Notes under the pieces: generated by a model | Databases searched by the model: none | What the model saw: the letters and a program-made list of their open reading frames with translations, nothing else | What the model was told of the DNA's origin: nothing | Made by a program: the position numbers and the translations under genes | Shown here: positions 1 through 6,043 of the stretch, piece after piece | Layout: the number at the start of each line of letters is the position of its first letter | Position numbering within the stretch: position 1 is the first letter of the stretch | Source: Bacteroidota bacterium | GTDB lineage: Bacteria > Bacteroidota > Bacteroidia > Flavobacteriales > Flavobacteriaceae | Direction of reading: 5' to 3' | Length of the DNA: 6,044 nt | Assembly: GCA_021793135.1 (NCBI GenBank) | Contig: JAJYTI010000130.1 | Span: forward strand, 1 to 6,044

Positions 1-1
1 T

Positions 2-367
2 CCGATATTTAGATTACCTCATGGATTAGGAGAAATTTACAAGGTTCATATGGGAGACAATCATCAAGAATGGTCTGGACAAGTGACTATTATGGACGGA
101 ACTAATTTGGATTCAGCACATGCTGCGTTTCTAATTAAAAAGTACAATTTAGAAAGAGGATTTACTGGGAATGATAAAGTTCCAGAGTCGTGTAAATCGA
201 CTTGTTTTGATGGAGATACTGGTGTGCCAAATGAACCATGGCCTACTAAACCAGGTACATTTACTGATGCAGCAGGTAATACATATGATGGAATTGAAAC
301 TGAAGATGATTCAAAAGAGCCTATTAAAGAAACAAAAAAGAAAGAGCTGAAATTAAAAAAGATATAA
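2..367 (+). CDS. C-terminal part of an unidentified protein (5' end outside window)
   Basis: The frame is open from the first complete codon at position 2 to a TAA at 365-367, so the ATG at position 50 is probably internal and this is the last 121 residues of a longer protein. The visible part has no membrane segment. It contains a His/Trp-rich stretch (HMGDNHQEW), a segment reading SAHAAFLIKKYNLERGF, a pair of cysteines in CKSTC, a Pro/Gly/Thr-rich stretch (NEPWPTKPGTF), and a strongly lysine-rich tail ending KKKELKLKKI. I do not recognise a family and assign no function. The gene converges on the polyamine cassette and the hairpin at 502-534 would end its transcript. That the frame is coding is supported by its uninterrupted length, its position just before a terminator, and ordinary-looking amino acid composition. 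A longer gene upstream has not been seen and is inferred. Confidence 0.6.
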   Translation, partial: PIFRLPHGLGEIYKVHMGDNHQEWSGQVTIMDGTNLDSAHAAFLIKKYNLERGFTGNDKVPESCKSTCFDGDTGVPNEPWPTKPGTFTDAAGNTYDGIETEDDSKEPIKETKKKELKLKKI

Positions 368-501
368 TAGGCTCCATCCTGTTTTTGTGAATAAGAATGA
401 AAATATTCTCGTTTTAAAAATATAAATAACGGTCTATCATTTTTTATCAGTAACACCTTAGACATTAGGTTTAAAATACAATAGCATTTAATTTATAATA
501 A

Positions 502-534
502 CAAAAGCCATCTAATTGAAATAGATGGCTTTTG
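502..534. terminator. Bidirectional intrinsic terminator between convergent genes
   Basis: A perfect 13-bp inverted repeat (CAAAAGCCATCTA at 502-514, TAGATGGCTTTTG at 522-534) encloses a 7-nt loop. The stem carries an A4 run on one side and a T4 run on the other, so it can work as a hairpin plus short U-tract in both directions. It lies 134 nt after the stop of the plus-strand gene and 26 nt after the stop of the minus-strand DHS-like gene, where a shared terminator is expected. The rest of the 368-560 gap is AT-rich and I see no gene in it. Confidence 0.82.
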
Positions 535-560
535 ATATTTATAGGTTTTTATAACGGAAC

Positions 561-1538
561 TTACATACCAAGTACATAAGCAAACACAAGAGGAGCAACA
601 ATAGTGGCATCACTTTCTATAATAAACTTAGGAGTATCCCAGTCTAGTTTTCCCCAAGTAATTTTCTCGTTTGGCACAGCCCCTGAGTAACTTCCGTAAC
701 TTGTAGTCGAGTCACTAATTTGGCAGAAATAACTCCAGAACGGCGTATCGGTCTGTTCCATATCTTGATATAACATCGGCACTACACAGATAGGGAAATC
801 TCCAGCAATACCACCTCCAATTTGGAAAAAGCCTACACCATTTTGACTGTTTTCTGGGTACCACTTAGATAAATAAGTCATATACTCGATTCCTGTTTTC
901 ACTGTACTCGCTTTAAGCTCTCCTTTTAGCACATAGCTAGTAAAGATATTACCCATGGTACTATCTTCCCATCCAGGAACTACGATTGGCAAGTTCTTTT
1001 GAGCTGCAGCATACATCCAAGAATCTTTAATATCGATTTCATAGTATTGTTCTAACACCCCACTTAATAATAGCTTGTACATGAATTCATGTGGATAGTA
1101 ACGCTCTCCTTTATTATCTGCATCCTTCCAAATTTCAAAAATATGCTTTTGTAATCTTCGGAAGGCTTCCTCTTCTGGGATACAGGTATCGGTTACACGA
1201 TTCAACCCTTTATCCATAAGTTCTCTTTCTTCTTTTGCAGTTAAGTCTCTGTAATTTGGAATACGTTTGTAATGTTTATGAGCCACAAGATTCATCAAAT
1301 CCTCTTCTAGGTTTGCACCAGTACATGAAACAATATGTACTTTATCTTGGCGTATCATTTCGGCAAAAATTTTACCTATCTCAGCAGTACTCATAGCACC
1401 TGCCATAGATACAAGCATTTTTGCTCCTTTATTAATTTGTTCGTTATATCCTTTAGCAGCATCTACTAATGATGCAGCGTTAAAGTGTAGATAATATTTT
1501 TCTACAAATTGTGAAATTGGTCCTTTATTAGTAGTCAT
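561..1538 (-). CDS. Deoxyhypusine synthase-family protein, probable homospermidine-forming enzyme
   Basis: A 325-residue NAD-dependent aminobutyl transferase of the deoxyhypusine synthase (DHS) family, presumably cytosolic. The family removes an aminobutyl group from a polyamine through an imine on a catalytic Lys and passes it to an acceptor. Visible motifs are SCTGANLEED (71-80, equivalent to the NAD-site AGGVEED of DHS), PGWEDSTMGN (188-197), GGG (241-243), and GSYSGAVPNEKITWGK (282-297), whose final Lys297 matches the catalytic lysine of human DHS (K329), with Trp295 and Glu291 also kept. By alignment from memory, other polyamine-site residues differ: Asp243 becomes Asn197, His288 becomes Asp247 and Asp316 becomes Tyr284. 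Bacteria lack eIF5A, so homospermidine synthesis from putrescine is the most likely role (inference, supported by the adjacent speA and speB). I chose the ATG at 1536-1538 because it overlaps the speB stop by 11 bp. A longer start at 1610 would add 24 low-complexity residues read from the speB tail. Confidence 0.9.
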   Translation of the reverse strand: MTTNKGPISQFVEKYYLHFNAASLVDAAKGYNEQINKGAKMLVSMAGAMSTAEIGKIFAEMIRQDKVHIVSCTGANLEEDLMNLVAHKHYKRIPNYRDLTAKEERELMDKGLNRVTDTCIPEEEAFRRLQKHIFEIWKDADNKGERYYPHEFMYKLLLSGVLEQYYEIDIKDSWMYAAAQKNLPIVVPGWEDSTMGNIFTSYVLKGELKASTVKTGIEYMTYLSKWYPENSQNGVGFFQIGGGIAGDFPICVVPMLYQDMEQTDTPFWSYFCQISDSTTSYGSYSGAVPNEKITWGKLDWDTPKFIIESDATIVAPLVFAYVLGM

Positions 1539-2469
1539 CTTCGTCGTCGTTAAATTTTGAATATTGGTTTGGTTCATCGTAATCCTCATCGTAGTCATCA
1601 TCAAAGTCATTTGTTCCTTCTAGTTCAAACTTATAGCTTAACATTTTATAATATAGCTTAGCTGCTAAGAAGTTTGAAGCAGGGTGATTTTCATTTGGAC
1701 ATAGTTCCACTATATCAAATCCAACCACATTTTTCTCTTCGAAAACCATACGTAAGAATTCTAATGTTTCGTACCACAATAAACCTCCTGGTTCTGGAGT
1801 TCCAGTAGCTGGCAGTATTGATGGATCGAAAGCATCTAAATCAAAAGTAATGAAAACATTATCGGTTAATAACTCTAATACATTATCCATCCAGAATTCG
1901 TTATCTACCATCTCATGAGCAAAGAAAGTTCTTTCTTCATCCATTACAGTGGTTTCTGATTTATCCATGCTTCGAATACCTACCTGTACCAAATTTGTAG
2001 TTTGGCTTGCTTCGTATACCGCACAAGCATGATTACAAGTAGACCCTTCATACTCTTTTCTTAAATCGGCGTGTGCATCGATGTGCAATACCGTTAGGTT
2101 ATCAAAAGTATCATTGAACGCACGAATAGATCCGATAGAAATACTATGTTCTCCTCCCACTAAAGTAACAAACTTGTTACGAGCTAAATAAGTTTTGGTA
2201 GTTTGATAAACTGCCTCTACCATTTGTTCTGGAGATCTATCTTCCGTTACAGGATCGGCAAGATATACTCCTTGTCTATACACTTCGCTATCGGTTTCGA
2301 TATCGTAAAGCTCCATGTTTTCAGATGCTTCTAAGAAAGCTTCTGGTCCTTTGTCGGCTCCTTTTTGCCAGGTGCTGGTTCCGTCGTACGGTACTGGTAT
2401 CAGCACTACTTTTGAAGTTTCTGCCAAAGAAAACTCTTGTGGAATTCCGGCATAGGTTTTAGTTTTCAT
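1528..2469 (-). CDS. speB: Agmatinase (agmatine ureohydrolase)
   Basis: A 313-residue ureohydrolase of the arginase/agmatinase family that hydrolyses agmatine to putrescine and urea with two Mn ions. The metal-binding signatures are all present: GGEHS (His108), HIDAHAD (Asp131, His133, Asp135) and FDLDAFDPS (Asp210, Asp212), followed by DIVE (Glu254), which is typical of the C-terminal metal-site region. The fold is complete by about residue 282. The start codon overlaps the speA stop by 11 bp and its own stop overlaps the next start by 11 bp, so the gene sits inside a translationally coupled operon. The odd part is the end: residues 288-313 are a tail with 14 Asp/Glu in 26 positions (DDDYDEDYDE and DDEDDY), outside the catalytic core. 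The substrate could instead be a related guanidine such as aminopropylagmatine, which SpeB-like enzymes use in some bacteria, but agmatine fits best beside speA. Confidence 0.93.
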   Translation of the reverse strand: MKTKTYAGIPQEFSLAETSKVVLIPVPYDGTSTWQKGADKGPEAFLEASENMELYDIETDSEVYRQGVYLADPVTEDRSPEQMVEAVYQTTKTYLARNKFVTLVGGEHSISIGSIRAFNDTFDNLTVLHIDAHADLRKEYEGSTCNHACAVYEASQTTNLVQVGIRSMDKSETTVMDEERTFFAHEMVDNEFWMDNVLELLTDNVFITFDLDAFDPSILPATGTPEPGGLLWYETLEFLRMVFEEKNVVGFDIVELCPNENHPASNFLAAKLYYKMLSYKFELEGTNDFDDDYDEDYDEPNQYSKFNDDEDDY

Positions 2470-3859
2470 AACCTAAAATATTTAATAGTTGTTCACTGGT
2501 TTGTTGTGGTGCAAATAGTTCCGTAGTAATCTTACCGTCTGCATCCTTATTAATTAATATATGTTTTGGCGATGGTATTAAGCAGTGTTGCAAACCACCA
2601 AAACCTCCGATACTTTCTTGATATGCTCCTGTATTGAAGAATCCTAAATAAAGTGGCTTATTCTCTTTATACTTTGGCAAATAAATAGCATTTACGTGCT
2701 GTTCACTATTGTAATAATCATCACTATCGCAAGTAAGACCCCCTAGCAACACACGTTCATATTCGTCTTGCCAACGGTTGATAGCCAACAAAATGAAACG
2801 CTTATTAATTGCCCAACTATCTGGTAATGTAGTAATGAAAGAAGAGTTAATCATGTTCCACTTCTCTCTATCGTTTTGTTGTTTTTGATAGAGTACTTTG
2901 TAGATAGCTCCTCCACTCTCTCCTACTGTAAAACTTCCGAACTCTGTAAAGATATTCGGTACAGGTACACCTGCTTCATTACATGCTTTTTGAATTTGAT
3001 GAATGATTTCGTCTACCATATAAGCGTAATCAAAATCAAAAGCTAGAGAATTTTTTATGGGGAAACCACCACCGATATTCAAACTATCTAAAGTAGGACA
3101 TATCTTTTTAAGCTTTATGTATACTTGCAAACACTTCATTAACTCATTCCAATAGTATGCTGTATCACGAATCCCAGTATTGATAAAGAAGTGCAGCATC
3201 TTTAAGCTTACCTGCTCTATTGGTTCAATTTTATTCTTAAAGAAAGGGACAATATTTTTGTAACCAATTCCTAATCTTGAAGTATAGAACTCAAATTTAG
3301 GTTCTTCTTCCGAGGCTATACGAATCCCGATTTTAAAAGGCTCGTTTACTTCTTCGGTTAATAAATCGATTTCTTCGTAATTATCGATAATCGGAATACA
3401 ATTTTTATGTCCGTTATTGATAAGTCTTGCGATATTGGTAATATATTCATCACGTTTAAAACCGTTACAAAGCACAAAGGTTTTATCGGATATTTTCCCT
3501 CTTCGTTTTAAGTTTTCAACAATATTAATATCGAACGCAGAAGAAGTTTCCACATGAATATCATTGTTTAAAGCTTCGTCTAAAACATGCTTAAAGTGAG
3601 AGCTTTTTGTACAATATGAATAATTATAACTACCCTCGTAATTATGTTTTTTTATTGCCTCAGCAAACCACTTTTTCGCTTGTTGAATGTTCTGCGATAT
3701 TTTTGGCAAGTAAGTAAACTTCAATGGAGCACCATATTGCTCTACCAATGCCATTAAATCAATATCGTGAAATTGTAATTCGTTTTTTTTATTTATTGTA
3801 AACTCCTCTTGTGGAAAATAATAAGTCTGTTCTATTAAATCTATATACTTGGTTTTCAT
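2459..3859 (-). CDS. speA: Arginine decarboxylase, short flavobacterial type
   Basis: A 466-residue PLP-dependent decarboxylase of fold type III (alanine-racemase-like barrel followed by a beta domain), predicted to convert arginine to agmatine and CO2. Visible elements are CTKSS (83-87) with Lys85 as the likely PLP lysine, HVETSSAFD (102-110), LHFFINTG (222-229), the glycine loop GGGFP (263-267), TEFGSFTVGESG (305-316), and GGLTCDSDD (373-381), whose Cys377-Asp378 corresponds to the CD pair completing the active site across the dimer. It is about 200 residues shorter than the E. coli biosynthetic SpeA. It also has Phe225 where a PLP-stacking His is usual in this fold, and lacks the EPGR motif. 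I remember similar short proteins annotated as arginine decarboxylase in flavobacteria. The neighbouring speB supports arginine as substrate, although another basic amino acid cannot be excluded. The start at 3859 (MKTKYIDLIEQ) fits the remembered N-terminus of that group. Confidence 0.88.
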   Translation of the reverse strand: MKTKYIDLIEQTYYFPQEEFTINKKNELQFHDIDLMALVEQYGAPLKFTYLPKISQNIQQAKKWFAEAIKKHNYEGSYNYSYCTKSSHFKHVLDEALNNDIHVETSSAFDINIVENLKRRGKISDKTFVLCNGFKRDEYITNIARLINNGHKNCIPIIDNYEEIDLLTEEVNEPFKIGIRIASEEEPKFEFYTSRLGIGYKNIVPFFKNKIEPIEQVSLKMLHFFINTGIRDTAYYWNELMKCLQVYIKLKKICPTLDSLNIGGGFPIKNSLAFDFDYAYMVDEIIHQIQKACNEAGVPVPNIFTEFGSFTVGESGGAIYKVLYQKQQNDREKWNMINSSFITTLPDSWAINKRFILLAINRWQDEYERVLLGGLTCDSDDYYNSEQHVNAIYLPKYKENKPLYLGFFNTGAYQESIGGFGGLQHCLIPSPKHILINKDADGKITTELFAPQQTSEQLLNILGYEN

Positions 3860-4154
3860 TGTAATATGGCTATCGTATTTAATAACTAATAAGTTAAATA
3901 GTATAATGCATTATAGATGAAAAATTAACACCTATAGCATAAAATTAACTTCTGAATGGTATCAAACACGAAAAGACAATAACCACGATTTGTGCCTTGT
4001 CCAGTCTACAAGATTTGTAGAAACTATTTGTGGAGTCTCGAAAGCTAGCTTTAAATTTCGGTTACTTATCTGATAAGCTGTCTCTGAGTATAACTTTCTC
4101 ATTCTCAAAAACCCGAACATAAAAACACTGTTCACTTGTTCAGCTATTAGACTG

Positions 4155-4162
4155 CAAATATG
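4155..4162 (-). promoter_or_regulatory. Candidate -7 element of a Bacteroidota promoter reading towards speA
   Basis: On the minus strand this reads CATATTTG followed by CAG, seven of eight positions matching TAnnTTTG. The region about 20 nt upstream is T-rich but has no clear TTG at the -33 position, so the match is weak. If real, transcription would start near 4148, giving speA a leader of about 290 nt that includes the palindromes and the small frame at 3962-4120. Confidence 0.3.
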
Positions 4163-4210
4163 AACAAAAAAATAATATTATAAACTGTTTTTAGATTTAT
4201 TATTTATAAA

Positions 4211-4243
4211 AAAAGACCAGCTTAAAAAATAAACTGGTCTTTT
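4211..4243 (-). terminator. Intrinsic terminator of the RluB-like gene
   Basis: A 10-bp inverted repeat (AAAAGACCAG at 4211-4220, CTGGTCTTTT at 4234-4243) encloses a 13-nt AT-rich loop. Read on the minus strand, the stem runs directly into a tract of seven Ts. It lies 21 nt after the stop of the RluB-like gene, so it most likely separates that transcript from the speA cassette. Weak activity in the opposite direction is possible. Confidence 0.85.
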
Positions 4244-4264
4244 AATTTAAAAATTTAATTTGTC

Positions 4265-5086
4265 TCAGTACATATGGAAAGGATCTACCTCTTCTTTAGC
4301 TAGTATTTGCCATCTACCTCTTGGTAAATCTTTCTTAGTTAAGTGGCCAATCATCACACAATCTAAACGGATAATATTATAACCTAAATGTTCAAAAATA
4401 GTTCTTAAAACACTAGTCCCCATGTGTTTAATTCGTATACCTACTTCTTTTTTAGGTTTATTAGTCACATAGCTTACCTCTTCTACCTTAATTTCTTCGC
4501 CTTTTACTAAAAGTCCCTCTTCAATAGCTTTTAGATCTTCGTATTTTAGATTTTTGTCTAGTTCTATATGAAATAATCTATTCAAACCATTCTTGCTTAA
4601 TTTTTCTTTTAATGCATCATCATTGGTTAATAGTATTAATCCTGTTGCGTTACGCCCCAATCTACCTATAGGCGTTACTCTTGCTGAAGTAGCATTGGAA
4701 ATCAAATCCATTACGGTATCTTTTTTATTCTCGCTAGTTGTTGTTACAAAGCCCTTTGGTTTGTTTAGTAACACATATGTAGCAGGTTCTGGAGATATTA
4801 CAGTTCCATCAAATTTCACTTGATCTGTAGGTTTAACACGATATCCCATTTGTGTAATAGGTTTGTCATTAACGTGTACTAATCCTGCTTCAATAAATGT
4901 ATCTGCCTCTCTTCGAGAACAAAGTCCGCTATTAGCGATGTATTTATTTAATCGGATACCTTCTGAAGATTTTTGAGTTGTTTTCTTTTGCGGTCGAGCA
5001 GCTTTACCATGTGACGGGCTCTTTCTATTTGCCTTTGGTCCTCTACTGCGCTGCCCACGTTTATTGTTATTTTCTTGGTTGCTCAT
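4265..5086 (-). CDS. RsuA/RluB-family pseudouridine synthase-like protein lacking the catalytic Asp
   Basis: A 273-residue protein with the RsuA/RluB/RluE/RluF architecture. It has a basic low-complexity N-terminus (1-42), an S4 RNA-binding domain (about 44-92, IRLNKYIANSGLCSRREAD), and a pseudouridine synthase domain (about 103-265, starting YVLLNKPKG). Active family members isomerise a uridine in rRNA and need the Asp in GRLD. Here that motif is GRLGRNATGL (141-150), with Gly144 encoded by GGG at 4655-4657. The usual Tyr of the K-x-Y-x-V motif appears to be Phe172, and the C-terminal RNA-contact motif (GRNRIVRR in active relatives, from memory) is reduced to GTSVLRT (223-229). Flanking blocks such as FEHLGY and LTKK-x-L-x-RG-x-W are kept and the frame is intact, so this is probably a retained non-catalytic paralogue, not decay. 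The start at 5086 follows a good promoter by about 20 nt, and a terminator follows the stop. Confidence 0.88.
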   Translation of the reverse strand: MSNQENNNKRGQRSRGPKANRKSPSHGKAARPQKKTTQKSSEGIRLNKYIANSGLCSRREADTFIEAGLVHVNDKPITQMGYRVKPTDQVKFDGTVISPEPATYVLLNKPKGFVTTTSENKKDTVMDLISNATSARVTPIGRLGRNATGLILLTNDDALKEKLSKNGLNRLFHIELDKNLKYEDLKAIEEGLLVKGEEIKVEEVSYVTNKPKKEVGIRIKHMGTSVLRTIFEHLGYNIIRLDCVMIGHLTKKDLPRGRWQILAKEEVDPFHMY

Positions 5087-5106
5087 AATTTAATAATAAT
5101 TAGGTG

Positions 5107-5114
5107 CAAAGATA
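5107..5114 (-). promoter_or_regulatory. Bacteroidota-type promoter -7 element for the RluB-like gene
   Basis: On the minus strand this reads TATCTTTG, an exact match to the Bacteroidota -7 consensus TAnnTTTG, followed by CAC. About 19 nt upstream is a TTT that could serve as a degenerate -33 TTG element. It lies in the 54-bp gap after the prenyltransferase stop, and the predicted start of transcription leaves an A/T-rich 5' leader of roughly 14 nt. The RluB-like gene can therefore be transcribed on its own even if readthrough from the upstream gene also occurs. Confidence 0.6.
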
Positions 5115-5140
5115 CAGATTCAACACTGCAATGAAAGTTT

Positions 5141-6043
5141 TTATACACAAAAGTCTAATCCTAAACGAGTACATAATAAGGATACATCTATAAATGCTAC
5201 ACTAAACGCTCCTATCAGCAACATAAGTTTGAGTAGAACTTGAAGAACTACGTAATGCCAAGGTTTTTGGGACCACCATAATGATATTATTAAAAATACG
5301 ATTCCTGGCATACTAAATAAGAAATAATAACGCATGTATCCTAGCTCAAAAAAACTAAGTAACATTACGGCTATTCCAAGGGTAATTGCTCCTAGAAGAG
5401 TAAGCAAAACCTTTGCCGTTGTTTCCCCATACAACACAGGAACAGTCCTATAATTTTGCGCTAAATCTCCTTTTAAATTGTGCAAATCTTTTAGCATGGT
5501 ACGCATAGAAATTACCATAAATAAAAACGCTGCATGCATAAAGACTACCAATGCAAAATTTTGATAATAGATAAAAATAGAGAAGAAAGGAACTACAGTA
5601 AGTATTGCCGCTAAAAGATTACTTATGAATGGGAACTTCTTTATTTTATGTGAATAAAACCACAAAAGAAAAATATACAAAGAGAAAAAGACTACTGCTC
5701 GAAACGAAACATAGCTTGCAAAAAGAACGGATAAAATGTTAGAAACAAAGTAAGCTGATAATTTCGTACGTTGGCTAACTAACCTATCTAGCATGGTGCG
5801 TGTAGGTCTATTTATTAAGTCCTTCTCACTATCATAAAAGCTATTTATAGTATACCCTCCAGCTATAGCCATTGCTGAGGCCATAACTAACATAAATAGA
5901 TTTGCGTCTAGTAGAATTTCTTTTGTAGAAAGTTGAGGAGCAAGAATAAATAATGCGGCAATATATTGCGCTAACATAAGCACAAGAATATTATATCCGC
6001 GTATAACAGAAAACAAGCTAAAAACCTTTAATAGCCTAGATCG
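5141..6043 (-). CDS. UbiA-family membrane prenyltransferase (5' end outside window)
   Basis: An integral membrane protein of the UbiA superfamily, with about nine hydrophobic segments across 300 visible residues. UbiA enzymes attach a polyprenyl chain to an acceptor inside the membrane using two Asp-rich, Mg-binding motifs. Here these are NSFYDSEKD (N-x3-D-x3-D) and KDLHNLKGD, the latter followed by RTVPVLYGE, a typical conserved block. Flavobacterial relatives are commonly annotated as geranylgeranylglycerol-phosphate geranylgeranyltransferase, but UbiA annotations transfer poorly and the acceptor cannot be read from sequence. MenA or other quinone enzymes are alternatives, and the visible motifs do not suggest heme O synthase. 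The frame remains open past the TTG at 6014-6016 to the window edge (residues RSRLLKVFSLF precede it), so that TTG is not the start and the first residues are missing. The RluB-like gene follows after 54 bp with its own promoter. Confidence 0.85.
   Translation of the reverse strand, partial: RSRLLKVFSLFSVIRGYNILVLMLAQYIAALFILAPQLSTKEILLDANLFMLVMASAMAIAGGYTINSFYDSEKDLINRPTRTMLDRLVSQRTKLSAYFVSNILSVLFASYVSFRAVVFFSLYIFLLWFYSHKIKKFPFISNLLAAILTVVPFFSIFIYYQNFALVVFMHAAFLFMVISMRTMLKDLHNLKGDLAQNYRTVPVLYGETTAKVLLTLLGAITLGIAVMLLSFFELGYMRYYFLFSMPGIVFLIISLWWSQKPWHYVVLQVLLKLMLLIGAFSVAFIDVSLLCTRLGLDFCV

Larger units (their letters stand above)
3860..4264. other. 405-bp gap upstream of speA: leader, palindromes, doubtful small ORF
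   Basis: No established gene is visible here. From right to left it holds the RluB-like gene's terminator (4211-4243), a weak minus-strand promoter candidate (4155-4162) and short inverted repeats. These are TTGTTCA at 4136-4142 with TGAACAA at 4161-4167, AAAGCTAGCTTT at 4041-4052 (perfect 12-bp palindrome), TCTACAA/TTGTAGA at 4005-4021 (7-bp arms, 3-nt loop), and CTTATC/GATAAG at 4065-4077. A minus-strand frame with ATG runs from 4120 to a TGA at 3962-3964 (52 residues, starting MFGFLRMRKLYSETAYQ). It resembles nothing I can name and may be chance, a leader peptide or part of an intergenic repeat. I found no tRNA and no riboswitch I recognise. The last 100 nt before speA are AT-rich and contain a second poor -7 match, TAATTTTA (3940-3947). 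Confidence 0.6.

Noticed and set aside
64..465. Minus-strand open frame of 133 codons opposite the left-edge gene
   Set aside because: It is antisense to a longer plus-strand frame open from the window edge, its residues look like a translated complement (Phe/Ser-rich), and it runs into the intergenic gap without any promoter.
1539..1610. Upstream start that would lengthen the DHS-like protein by 24 residues (MTLMMTTMRITM...)
   Set aside because: The extra residues are Met/Thr-rich low complexity read from another frame of the acidic speB tail. The ATG at 1536-1538 gives the normal family N-terminus and an 11-bp overlap like the other junction.
3962..4120. Calling the 52-codon frame in the speA leader a gene
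   Set aside because: No homology I recognise, palindromes run through it, and a frame of this length can occur by chance; kept only as a finding.
4129..4142. Direct repeat TGTTCA CT TGTTCA as an operator or CRISPR-like repeat
   Set aside because: Only two copies of six bases in AT-rich DNA; too short to support a function.
3860..4264. tRNA, known riboswitch or CRISPR array in the long gap
   Set aside because: No T-loop GTTCRA context with matching stems, no riboswitch core that I recognise, and no regularly spaced repeats.
4593..4823. Plus-strand open frame of 76 codons
   Set aside because: It lies entirely antisense inside the RluB-like gene, whose motifs are clear; it is a shadow.
6014..6016. 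TTG as start codon of the UbiA-family gene
   Set aside because: The frame stays open upstream to the window edge and the added residues (VFSLFSVIRGYN) fit remembered flavobacterial relatives, so the true start is outside.
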